Shown in pieces: positions 36,396-46,708 of a stretch of DNA of 64,000 nt; the first letter of the stretch is position 1, and each line of letters starts with the position of its first letter. The DNA comes from Cichorium intybus (lineage: Eukaryota; Streptophyta; Magnoliopsida; Asterales; Asteraceae): contig CM042016.1 of assembly GCA_023525715.1 (NCBI GenBank), forward strand, positions 81,451,382 to 81,515,381. The letters run 5' to 3'. The position numbers were made by a program, and so were the translations under genes. The notes below the pieces were generated by a model, which saw nothing but the letters and a program-made list of their open reading frames with translations, did not search any database and had not been told where the DNA came from.

Positions 36396-36407
36396 TGGTA
36401 TCAGAGC
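36396..36407 (+). other. Primer binding site, initiator-Met tRNA
   Basis: TGGTATCAGAGC, three bases after the 5' LTR. It complements the 3' end of plant initiator methionine tRNA. Confidence 0.9.
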
Positions 36408-37203
36408 CCTTGACTATAGGGAATTAGGTTAATTGCCTTGACCTAGTCTATAGCCTCTAGGGTCCTCTCGTATGCTAGTTTATAAAATGCACACACAACT
36501 GCATGCAATTCGCACTTAGAAAATCCTAGGAATACCTTTGTGTGCTAATTGCTCCCTTATGTGCTTACGTATTATTCCCGACACTTATATGTATGCATAC
36601 ACTTGTGAATTTTCTTCTCTTTCTCTTAAAATCACACACATACTCAAATGGTTTCAAAATAAAAATTTATATACATATATATTCCTTAGAGCTCATAGGA
36701 AATTAAAAGTCATCCACTCTAGTTGGGTAGGATCAAAGTAATGGACGCGTAGTAACTGGAAGGGGGAGGTGCCGGTAGCCCGAAAGTCCTGACTAGGTAA
36801 GCATTCGTATACATCCCAATCAACCGAGGGACCAGTTTGCTTACCTGGGGACCAAAGGCGAGAGTTCCCAAACCTATAGGCCAAAGCGCGTCATTCACAT
36901 TACTTTTGAGCCATCAAACTACCCGACCTTATCAAACATATCTGAAAGGATACACTCCAAAATGGCCAACTCATTGGACTATTAAGTTCCCTAATGGGCC
37001 TTGAAGTGGGAAAAACATGTGAAAACTTAGTATTGTGGGGGCCCACGTAATTGCTACATGCTTCACATTTAGTACCCATGGAAAGCCCAAAAGGTGCCCA
37101 GCACTCCTAACCATGGCCCAACAAGTGTTTTACAATCATTTTACCCAACAATGTCTACAAACTTAATTTACATAATTAATTTACAAATAACTCACAAGTC
37201 CAT
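36408..37203. other. Tekay-like leader where gag core should be
   Basis: Nearly 800 bases without a coding frame. A chromovirus normally has the gag capsid domain here; nothing resembling it was found on the plus strand. Confidence 0.6.
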
Positions 37204-37569
37204 ATGCGTGTTTATCATAGATGGCATTACGACCCCCTCTGTAACCATTGTAACTATCACCATATGTCCACCAGCCCGTGTCGCCTTTGTACGACTTGTG
37301 GTCGCTATGGCCACTTGGCGGACACATGCCGTGCACCAAAAACTCAGCGACCATTCGCTCTACCCTCAAATCAGCAAACACAAACCCGGTATCCAACTAG
37401 AACATGCTTCAACTGTGGTGACCCCACCCATTTCAGAAACACGTGTCCTAGGCTTGTCAATATCATTAACACTCAAGCCCAGGCAAATCCAACAATGCAG
37501 GTTCCAGCTCCCAAAGGCCGAGCATTTGTCATTACCGCAACCCAAGCACAGACCGATACAAGGTCGTAA
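37204..37569 (+). pseudogene. Tekay-like gag C-terminus with zinc knuckles
   Basis: 121 codons containing CTTCGRYGHLADTC and CFNCGDPTHFRNTC, both C-X2-C-X4-H-X4-C, preceded by a cysteine-rich CNHCNYHH segment. This is the nucleocapsid end of gag, which binds element RNA. The capsid part is absent and no start codon is convincing. The frame ends at TAA 37567-37569, one base out of register with protease, so a single-base indel near 37563 separates gag from pol. Confidence 0.8.
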
Positions 37570-37581
37570 ATTGTACGTTTC

Positions 37582-40500
37582 TCATAAATGACTGCTACGC
37601 GTCAGTACTTTTTGATTCAGGTGCCGATAAAAGTTTTGTGTCTTTGGAATTTGAACCCATACTTCACACACCTCGCACGATTCTTGATGAACACTTTACC
37701 GTAGAAGTCGCCAATGGAAAATACATTTCACTCAATGCAGTCATCCAAGATTGCACTTTCGATTTTTGCGGTCATAAATTTTCCGTCAATTTAGTTCCTA
37801 TGGAACTTGGTAGCTTCGACATCATCGTGGGAATGGATTGGCTATCCTAAAACCATGCTGAAATAGTATGTTATGAGAAGTTTATTCATATTCCTCTTGC
37901 CGACGGTCAAAGTCTTCGTATTTATGGCGAGACTCGTTCAAAAAAGCTTAGTCTTATGTCATGTACTCAAGCTCGATCATATCTACGTAAAGAATACATG
38001 GCTTTCTTAGCCCATGTGGTGGAAACAAAGGTCAAAGAAAAGAAGATCGAAGATATTCCAATTGTACGAGACTTTCCCGACATCTTTCCCGATGACGTAT
38101 CTGGACTCCCTCCAGTACGTGAGCTAGAGTTCTGCATCGATCTCGTTCCTGAGGCTGCTCCCATTGCCAAGTCTCCATATCGGTTGGCTCCCACCGAGAT
38201 GCAAGAATTGGCAAGTCAGCTCCAAGAATTAACCGATAAGGGATTTATCCGCCCTAGTACTTCACCTTGGGGAGCCCCGGTTCTTTTCATCAAAAAGAAA
38301 GATGGTTCGTTTCGTATGTGTATCGATTATCGGGAGTTAAATAAATTGACCATCAAGAACCGATATCCGTTACCTCGGATCGACGACCTTTTTGATCAGC
38401 TTCAAGAAGCTTCATGCTTCTCAAAAATCGACCTCCGCTCGGGTTATCACCAACTTCGAGTACGGGAAGAAGACATCCCCAAAACCGCTTTCCGAACCCG
38501 CTATGGTCATTACGAGTTTACCGTTATGCCTTTTGGCCTAACGAATGCCCCTGCCGCATTCATGGACATGATGAATTGGGTATTTAAACCTTATCTCGAC
38601 CGTTTTGTTATCGTCTTTATTGATGATATCCTCATTTACTCTAAGACAAAGGCAGACCATGAAAGACACCTTCGTCTAACTCTCCAAACATTGCAAGGAA
38701 ATCAGCTATATGCCAAATTTTCGAAATACGAGTTTTGGTTAAATGAGGTACAATTCCTCGGTCATATTGTAAGTGACAAGGGTATTTTAGTCGATCCCAC
38801 AAAAGTTGAAGCAGTCAAAAATTGGAAAGCCCCACGTACCCCCAAGGAAATTCGGTCATTCCTCGGTTTAGCCGGCTATTACCGGCGTTTCATTTCAAAT
38901 TTCTCAAAGATCGCTTTACCGCTTACTTTTCTCACTTCCAAGGGTACGCCATTTGATTGGGGACCCAAGCAGGAAGACGCTTTCCAAACTCTTAGACAAA
39001 GATTGTGTGACGCTCCAATTCTTACACTCCCTGAAGGATCCAAAGATTTCGTGGTATACTGCGATGCCTCCAATCTCGGTCTAGGTTGTGTTTTGATGCA
39101 AAGGGGAAAGGTTATAGCTTACGCATCGCGACAACTCAAAATCCATGAAAGGAATTATACGACTCATGATTTGGAGTTCGGTGCCGTGGTTTTCGCTCTT
39201 AAAATTTGGAGGCATTACCTTTACGGCACGAAATGCGTAATTTTCACCGACCACAAGAGCTTGCAACATATTCTTAATCAAAAGGAACTCAACATGAGAC
39301 AAACACGTTGGGTCGAACTCCTAAATGATTACGAGTGTGAAATACTCTATCATCCGGGCAAGGCAAATGTGGTAGCCGACGCGTTAAGTCGAAAAGAACA
39401 TGCCATAGCATTTCATCTAATATGTTCTCCTATCTTGTCCAATCTCAGTGACCGAATTCGAGGAGCCCAACACTCGGCAATTACCGAAAATGACATGACC
39501 ACGGGAATTGATAGGGAGTTGGAAAGTAAATCTGATGGTATTTTCTATTATCAAGATCGCATCTGGATCCCAGATCGCGACAATCTTCGTACCTTCCTGA
39601 TTGAAGAAATCCATAAAACTCGATATTCCATTCATCCTGGTGCTGACAAGATGTATCATGGCCTGAGAACCAATTATTGGTGGTCGGGAATGAAAAAGGA
39701 TATTGCTTTATTCGTGGCCAAATGCCTTACATGTTCCAGGGTCAAAGCAGAACATCAACGACCCTCTGGACTATTGGTCCAACCGGTAATCCCCGAGTGG
39801 AAATGGGAAGCGATCGCCATGGATTTCGTAACCAAACTTCCCCGTACCACCAAGGGACACGACAGCATTTGGGTAATCATTGACCGTTTGACCAAATCCG
39901 CTCATTTCCTTCCCATCCGTGAATATTTCAAGGTCGAACAACTTGCTCGGATTTACATCGACGAGATAGTTAGTCGGCATGGCATCCCTCTCAGCATCAT
40001 TTCAGATCGTGATGGGAGATTTCTCTCTCGGTTTTGGTAATCACTTCAAGCAGCCACGGGAACCCGCCTCGATCTCAGTACCGCCTATCATCCTCAAACC
40101 GATGGTCAATCTGAGAGGACAATTCAAACACTCGAAGATATATTGAGGGCGTGTGTCTTAGATTTCGGAGGAAACTGGGACTCTCATTTACCGTTGGTGG
40201 AATTCTCCTATAATAACAATTATCATTCTAGCATCAAGATGCCGCCATTTGAGGCATTGGATGGCCGTAAATGCCGATCTCCTATTTGCTGGCATGAAAC
40301 TGGCGAGTCCCACGTGATTCGCGCAACAGTGGATTCTCCAATCGTTGGTCCTGAGCTTATCCAGGAAACAACCGACAAAATCACTCAGATTCGCAATAAC
40401 CTTCTCGTAGCTCGTAGCCGACAAAAGAGTTACGCCGACAAGCGACGCAAACCGCTTGAATTTACCGTGGGTGACATGGTCATGTTAAAAGTGTCCCCAT

Positions 40501-40885
40501 GGAAAGGTGTGGTTCAATTTGGACACAAGGGTAAATTGGCACCACGCTATGTAGGCCCGTTCAAAATCCTGAAAGGATCGGACCAGTAGCCTACGAGTTG
40601 GATCTACCAATAGAGCTTAATAAAGTTCACCCAGTATTTCATATAGCCAACCTCAAGAAGTGTTTAGCAGACGAGAACCTTCATGTTCCTCTCGAGGATA
40701 TCCAAATCGACGAGACAATGCAATTTATCAAGAAACCCTTGGAAATTGCCGACCGAAAGGAAAAGCAACTCAAAAGAAGTCGCATTCCCCTGGTCAAGGT
40801 CAGGTGGCAGTCAGCACGTGGACCCGAGTATACATGGGAGCGTGAGGATCAAATGCGTACCAAATACCTGCAACTTTTCTCTTAA
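37582..40885 (+). pseudogene. Tekay-like pol: protease, RT, RNase H, integrase, chromodomain
   Basis: Protease with VLFDSGADKSFV (near 37605), RT with DLRSGYHQ and active site FIDDIL (near 38620), RNase H with YCDASN and YTTHDLE, integrase zinc-binding region (HPGADKMYHGLR to CLTCSRVK), DDE core (MDFVTKLP, ISDRDGRF) and a C-terminal chromodomain (PLVKVRW, GPEYTWERED, near 40790-40870). Stops: TAA 37848-37850, which replaces a Lys after MDWLS, and TAA 40038-40040, which replaces a conserved Gln after FW. One base is lost near 40572, shifting the chromodomain into another frame. Otherwise full length. The chromodomain is thought to steer insertion to particular chromatin. Confidence 0.93.
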
Positions 40886-40920
40886 GGTACTATCTTCTTA
40901 AATTTCGGGACGAAATTTCC

Positions 40921-40935
40921 TAAAGTAGGGGAGAC
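40921..40935 (+). other. Tekay-like polypurine tract
   Basis: AAAGTAGGGGAGA just before the 3' LTR start TGTGACATCC. Confidence 0.8.
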
Positions 40936-43617
40936 TGTGACATCCGCCTAAAATGGATTCGGGTCAACCCAACCAAATTGGAAATTTAATAAACCCTACT
41001 CGAGATTTCTTGACGCTAATAGGATCAAAACCCTTACACTACGATATAAATTGACGTTAATAGCAATATAGCATAGTATAACGTTATAACTATAATCAAA
41101 TTAAATTATGATACCATATTAAAATCAAATCAAAGTATGATGCTCTAATTAAATTAAAAAAATCAAACTTGAATGCTATAATTAAACTTCAAATCAAAGT
41201 AGATTGTTATAATCAAATAATAACCTATTTTTTTTATAAAACTCTATTTTTATAAACACTACATTAAATTTTATAAAACTCTTAAGATGCTTGTGTTAGT
41301 GGGGAATTATGAAGACCACCAAAAGTAAAAGTTTATTCCCATTGTCTCCCAATCACACCTCCCATCATCTTTCCTTTAATTTTTCTCCCAGCACATTATT
41401 CTCATCACCACTCAAACCATATCTATTCTTTCTCTCACTCTCAATCTCGAAATTCCTCCTAGAAATCTTCATATTTCAGCCAAGAACACTCCAATATACT
41501 CAAATCTTCATCCCTCTTGAAGCATTCATCAAAGTATGTTGTTAAAAGTCTCAAATTCATGAATGAAACAAATTAAATACACCAAACTATCTAAAACTCA
41601 TTTTATGCATAAACTTGATTTTTCTCAGGATCCCATCAATAAAATGAGAAGTTCTGGAAATTTTCAGAAAATAACTTATTTTTATTGAATTACTATAATT
41701 ATTGCAATAAAATAGGGCAATAATTCACATAAAAATACTTTTTTCAGTCAATAAATTCTGGAAAATTTTTTGGAACAACCTATATATTGGGTAAAATGGA
41801 TTTGTAAAGTTTCATGCATTTATATTACTGTTTGATGCTTATTTTGTATTTTATTTTGTTGTAGATAAATAAATTGAAAAATATAGTTATGTATGTTAAA
41901 AACTAGATTTTATATTTTTCGCACCTTATTAACATTTTAAGGACTCCATGACAAAATTTACAGATTTTTGTAATAATGTTTGCTTATTTTTCCTGATTTA
42001 ATGATTATTTAATGGTTTAAATTGATAATAAATAGCTACACATGTCCAAAAATTATAAAACCTTATCCGAATATCATATATAACATGTTAATCATAAATA
42101 AAAAGTCTAATGAATTTATCTTAATATTTTCCTATTATTTATGATTTTATTGATTAGTTAATAATGAAAAACATAAGAAACACTTCCCATAGTCCAAAAT
42201 ATCCAAAATATTTACAGTAGGCTCAATATAATGTTATAAAACTATGGTTAAGCTTCCAGAATTTTTGGGAATCATTTATTATTTTTCCCGAAATTTGTTG
42301 TGGTTTAATCATTAAAATACTAAATAAATACTAAAGCAGTTAAGAAAAATATGAAAATTTTACAGTAATTACTATTTTATGAAATAATGATTTTATGATA
42401 ATTTCAGAATGTTTCATTACTGTTTAGTATTTAAAACTATTTTCCTAAATATCTAAGCATGTAAAAATGCATTTTTAATGATTATTTCATATAAATAATT
42501 GTTTATAATAAATAAAATCTGTAAATACTTGTAATTTGACTAGTTATTATTTTAATAAGAAATTATTAAAATCTTGCCTAAAGTGAAAATATAAATTAAT
42601 TAAGCAAAGTAATTAATTCAATTTAAAATTCATTTAATATATGAATACATTAATAATCAAAACAAAATTTGGATTATTGTTAATTCATCTAATATAAGAA
42701 TATGTGTCTAATTATTTTTATTAATACTATATTCCCGTTTATCGATTCCTAAGCCAAAACTATTAATTATATTAGGTTCTACGACATTTTGACTCGAGCC
42801 ATCTATCGTACAACACGCGCATTCCTTATTGGACTAATGTGAGTAATCTACCCCATATTTTATAATTTTCAATACTTTTGGGGTGTATCATGTGGTTTTA
42901 ATATGTTCCAACTTCATTTTATTATTTTTTCACCATTGAGACATTGTTGGGACATTTATACGTGAATCATTATTTGTATAATTATTGTTTGTTTACGCTA
43001 CATGTACTTGTAGTACATTATCAATTTTAGTCTTATATCCATGACTATGCCCGTATTCTTGAGGTACGTTATGGACAATAATAGCGCTATTGGGTTGACC
43101 ACCCCGCCTTGGACGCTAAGGTGATTGATTGCACGTGATTGAGTGTGTATGATGATTAGATGCTTCATCCTATATATATACATATATATGTATATATAGG
43201 GTGAGGACTTATTGTTGTTGTTATCATTTGTTAATCAATTTTTGATTTATAAACTGTTATCTCAATAACAGTTGCTTGCCAACTTCAAAAGAAAACAAAT
43301 TTCAAATTATTCAAACTCACAATTTTCTTTAATAAAACTAGATTACTCACCAACTCTCGTAGTTGACCTGTTTTTACCCATGATGCAGATTTGAAGAATG
43401 AAGTTGATGAAAAGTAGGGTGTACCTTAGAAACCCACAAGACTATTTAAATTTGATGTAATAAATGTTGTTGTATTTGGATTTGTATTTGTATGTTGTGG
43501 ATCTTGTTTGCATACTTAGTACTTAATTGAATCTAATCATATTATAACATAGTTGTCATGAGACTTTGAACAATATATCACGCCTTGATCGATTCCGCCA
43601 AGGATCGGGGTGTGATA
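40936..43617 (+). repeat. Tekay-like 3' LTR
   Basis: 2682 bases, nearly identical to 33712-36392. The AT palindrome near 43170-43199 is two bases longer on one arm than in the 5' copy. Confidence 0.95.
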
Positions 43618-43622
43618 CCTCC

Positions 43623-43712
43623 CATCCCAGGAATAATTTAAGAGAGTTATCTCCAGTCACCAACATTGGCATAAAAAAGTAGGAATGGATATATAACACA
43701 TAAATCAATCGG
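43623..43712 (-). pseudogene. nad5: Mitochondrial nad5 fragment in the nucleus, part 2
   Basis: Minus-strand reading gives MLVTGDNSLKLFLGWE preceded by YVLYIHSYFFMP, the nad5 segment immediately upstream of part 1. Upstream of about 43712 the sequence no longer matches nad5 that I can recognise. Confidence 0.8.
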
Positions 43713-43900
43713 CACCCTATTCGTTTAAAAAAGTTATCTTTCGTCTTCCAATAGTTCTGACCCGAAAAGTGAGCCCCGAAAACTGTCAACCTATGACCAA
43801 CTGGGGAAAAAGAACAAAATGATTATGAATAAATTTCCTCAAGACATCCATATCACATGCGTTGATATTAGGAACACAGACGTATACATATCTCACCATT
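43713..43900. other. Cargo DNA of the long-armed element, unassigned
   Basis: A minus-strand frame (GAHFSGQNYWKTKDNFF) runs into nad5 but is not recognised; it may be other organellar DNA. Confidence 0.4.
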
Positions 43901-44442
43901 TCGTAAATTAAGTTCTTTTCAAAAATCTTGGCATAAATGTCCTCTTAATAAGGCTCTAACCCTTTGGTAATTTTTATAAATATTCCAATAATATCCTCTA
44001 TCTCACAATTTCGACAAAGCAACTCCATATTCATATTTTATTTATTTTTCTATTTCTTATGAATTAAATAGTTTGAAACATTTCTAATTAGTTTTTGGGC
44101 AATTTCAAAGAATCAGAAAATTTCGATTTTGACATTCTGTTCTTTTTTTCACTAAGTCACTAAGTCTTCAATTTTTTCCAATTAAGTGACTATGTTTTTA
44201 ATTTTGACACCTATGTGTCACCTCAGCATGTCATGTCAGCATTGCATCATCAAAGATTGACACGTCATCATGCCACGTCAAATGGCAACCGAGTTGACCA
44301 GTCAAAATGGTCAACATTGAAACAAAATTGAAAAATGGCGACTTAATTGAGAAAAATTAAAAACTCATGACTTAATTGAAAATTATAACAAAGTGTCAAA
44401 TCGAACTTCTTTGAAAACCTAGTGTCTTTTTTGAAATTTACT
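43901..44442 (-). repeat. Right inverted arm
   Basis: Inverse of 32185-32749; the outer terminus is slightly diverged (TAGTAAATTTC read inward). Confidence 0.8.
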
Positions 44443-44579
44443 ATTTTTGTTATAATCATCTATATGCAAGTAGAACTAACAAATATACAACCCATTTTTT
44501 GGCCGTTGATGATTTGATTCCGACCATCGAGATTTGTACATTTGTACCGTAGATAAATTTAGTCTCTTACTGAACTCAT

Positions 44580-44682
<103 letters not shown>

Positions 44683-45066
44683 CAAATCAAGCATTCTCAG
44701 ACTATTTAGTTCCTACTACATACAACTTTTATGACATTCGCTAAACAACTAATCAACCCTAGCATTCGAGGTATTCATTCTAACATGTCATCCCACACAC
44801 ACACACACACATATATGCTAACTCTTCTTACACCACTAGGAATTCCACCCCTACCCTATTACTCCATTAAGACGAAACTCCCTCTAATGATCACAAGTCG
44901 TCTCGTAAATGCACAGTCGTATACATTGTAGAATCAAAAAAGACATTCGAATATAAGATCCTACCCTAAGGCAACAACCAATCAAGGGACATGCAATAAT
45001 GCCAGATCAAGCATTCTAAGGTTATTTGGTTCCTATTGTATACAACTTTAATGGCATGCACAAAAC

Positions 45067-45846
45067 TGAAGGGTTTTGTGCAAATCAATGAACTAAATCC
45101 TAAGTTCACATACAACCTAGGATGATCTATGTTTTCTTCTAATTAAACATATAACAAAATCCTAAAGCCCAGAAAAATAAACTAAAAGAAGGAAATTAGA
45201 AAAACTAACATTTTAGTGTTTCTTGGAAGCGAAGCAACAAAATTATCTTGCCTCAAATGCAGTCACACCCAGGGAGCAGAAAGCAGGTCACGAAAATCCA
45301 GAGAGAGTCAGGGTATTGAAAATCGCAGGTTATGAGGGTATGAGGCTCCCTATTTATAGCCTCCAGCAGATGACCAGATAAACCTTAAGAGATAAGCCTT
45401 TTTGAATTCAAATTAAGATAAGCCTTTATCTTAATAATTCAAACCTAATTATCTCCTATATATTAAAATCAAAAATATATATTTCCATATATATATTTCA
45501 CTGGCCACCTCACTCACTCAAACTGTCACGTACTCAACTATCGAATAATTACAGTTTTAGTCCCTACACCTTTAATTAATTAATTTAATCACCAAATTAA
45601 TTCCAATTAATTCCAGATTAATTTCTAATTAATTAATATAGTTTCTAATTAATATATTATCACTTTAATATATTAATAAACCATATATTTAATTCTATTG
45701 ATTTATTAATCATATAATAAATCAATCTTTCTCTCTACCGAACTTTCTACCAAACCTCCTACTATGACGACAACCCAAATGGACTATGCTACTATTAATT
45801 AGGTAAATACTAATTATTAGTCATGACTTAGACACCTAATCCAACA
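45067..45846 (-). repeat. Copia 3' LTR
   Basis: TGAAGGGTTTTG to CCTAATCCAACA. It contains only (AT)5 at 45485-45494, where the partner LTR has about 45 units. Confidence 0.95.
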
Positions 45847-45864
45847 GTCTCCCACTTGGATAAG
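45847..45864 (-). other. Copia polypurine tract
   Basis: CCAAGTGGGAGAC on the minus strand, abutting the 3' LTR start TGTTGG. Confidence 0.85.
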
Positions 45865-46708
45865 TCTATGACTATAATTACCAATTTAGCCTCTAATTAA
45901 TTAGCAACTGTAGCTTCCTTAGACACCGCTGCTGAACTCTGACCCAGTCAGTTCTGTCCATAGATAAGTGATCAGATGATCCTCCGTCCAACAAGATACT
46001 TTCAGACTCAAGACATGAATTAAAATCAATCCTGGTCTGATTCTCTGTTTCCCGATTTCTGATTTGCATATGACTTTAAGACTACTAATTGAGCATATCA
46101 ATTTAGTCCTGGTTGGCCAACCCTTTCAGTCAACTTCAAAATCATCGAGAGGCCTACAGATATCTGTTTTCCCGACAGGGCCAAGGGACGAATAAGCTTT
46201 GACTCATATACTTATGTCTTTTACTAGTCAAATCATTCACAACAACACGTTTTATAACATCGCGTTACCGATGTGGTTTCGTATTGTCAATGAACAACCG
46301 TTTGGCAAAACATAACTTATATTTCTCTACTTAAAGATCAAAAGATATTATCGACTCAACTTTGCTCGTGATGTAATCCATGAAGAAATCTATTAAGCGT
46401 GGGTTTATCCAATACTTAAATCCCTATTTCTAAGTACTCATGAATGTTGTAGCAATCATATTGCTATGTCTAACTCCTTAGACAATCTACAAAACAATTC
46501 ATGACAACCTTCGTTCATACTTACTCCCTAAAAGCATGAGCGACTGTGGACATTTGAATAATTAAATTACTCAGGAAGTAAACATGCAAAAATGAAACAC
46601 AATAATAAACAATTGACAAAAGGCAGTATCAAATACTCATCAACAAAACTACATTATTAAATCTCCAAAGTCAATTACATTTACATTGCAATAAGTTTCA
46701 AATCCTAT
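45865..46708. other. Copia 3' untranslated region
   Basis: Non-coding between the pol end and the polypurine tract. Confidence 0.6.

Larger units (their letters stand above)
33712..43617 (+). mobile_element. Tekay-like chromovirus (Ty3/gypsy), full length, gag core missing
   Basis: Two LTRs of about 2.68 kb (33712-36392 and 40936-43617), target duplication CCTCC (33707-33711, 43618-43622), initiator-Met tRNA primer site at 36396-36407 and polypurine tract before 40936. The pol order is protease, RT, RNase H, integrase with a C-terminal chromodomain, which defines chromoviruses; the length and style suggest the Tekay/Del lineage. The LTRs differ at only about 1-2 percent of positions by eye, so the insertion is young. 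Coding defects: gag reduced to its zinc-knuckle end, stops at 37848 and 40038, frameshifts near 37563 and 40572. Confidence 0.93.
32185..44442. mobile_element. Long-armed inverted-repeat element (MULE-like) carrying a nad5 fragment
   Basis: The left arm 32185-32749 is the inverse of the right arm 43901-44442 (about 550 bases, roughly 85 percent alike by eye). The arms are flanked by the same 9-mer TTTTTGTTA on the plus strand (32176-32184 and 44443-44451). A 9-bp duplication and long arms suggest a Mutator-type element. Each arm also has its own internal near-palindrome. After removing the Tekay insertion the cargo is about 1.24 kb, with a piece of mitochondrial nad5 but no transposase. An alternative is two separate MITE copies plus an inverted duplication. 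AT-richness weakens the 9-mer evidence. Confidence 0.55.

Noticed and set aside
37094..37591. 165-codon frame overlapping gag
   Set aside because: Alternative frame of the zinc-knuckle gag remnant; the cysteine knuckles are in the other frame.
33545..43712. A functional nad5 gene
   Set aside because: Only a short internal stretch is present, split by a 9.9-kb retrotransposon, in nuclear repeat DNA.
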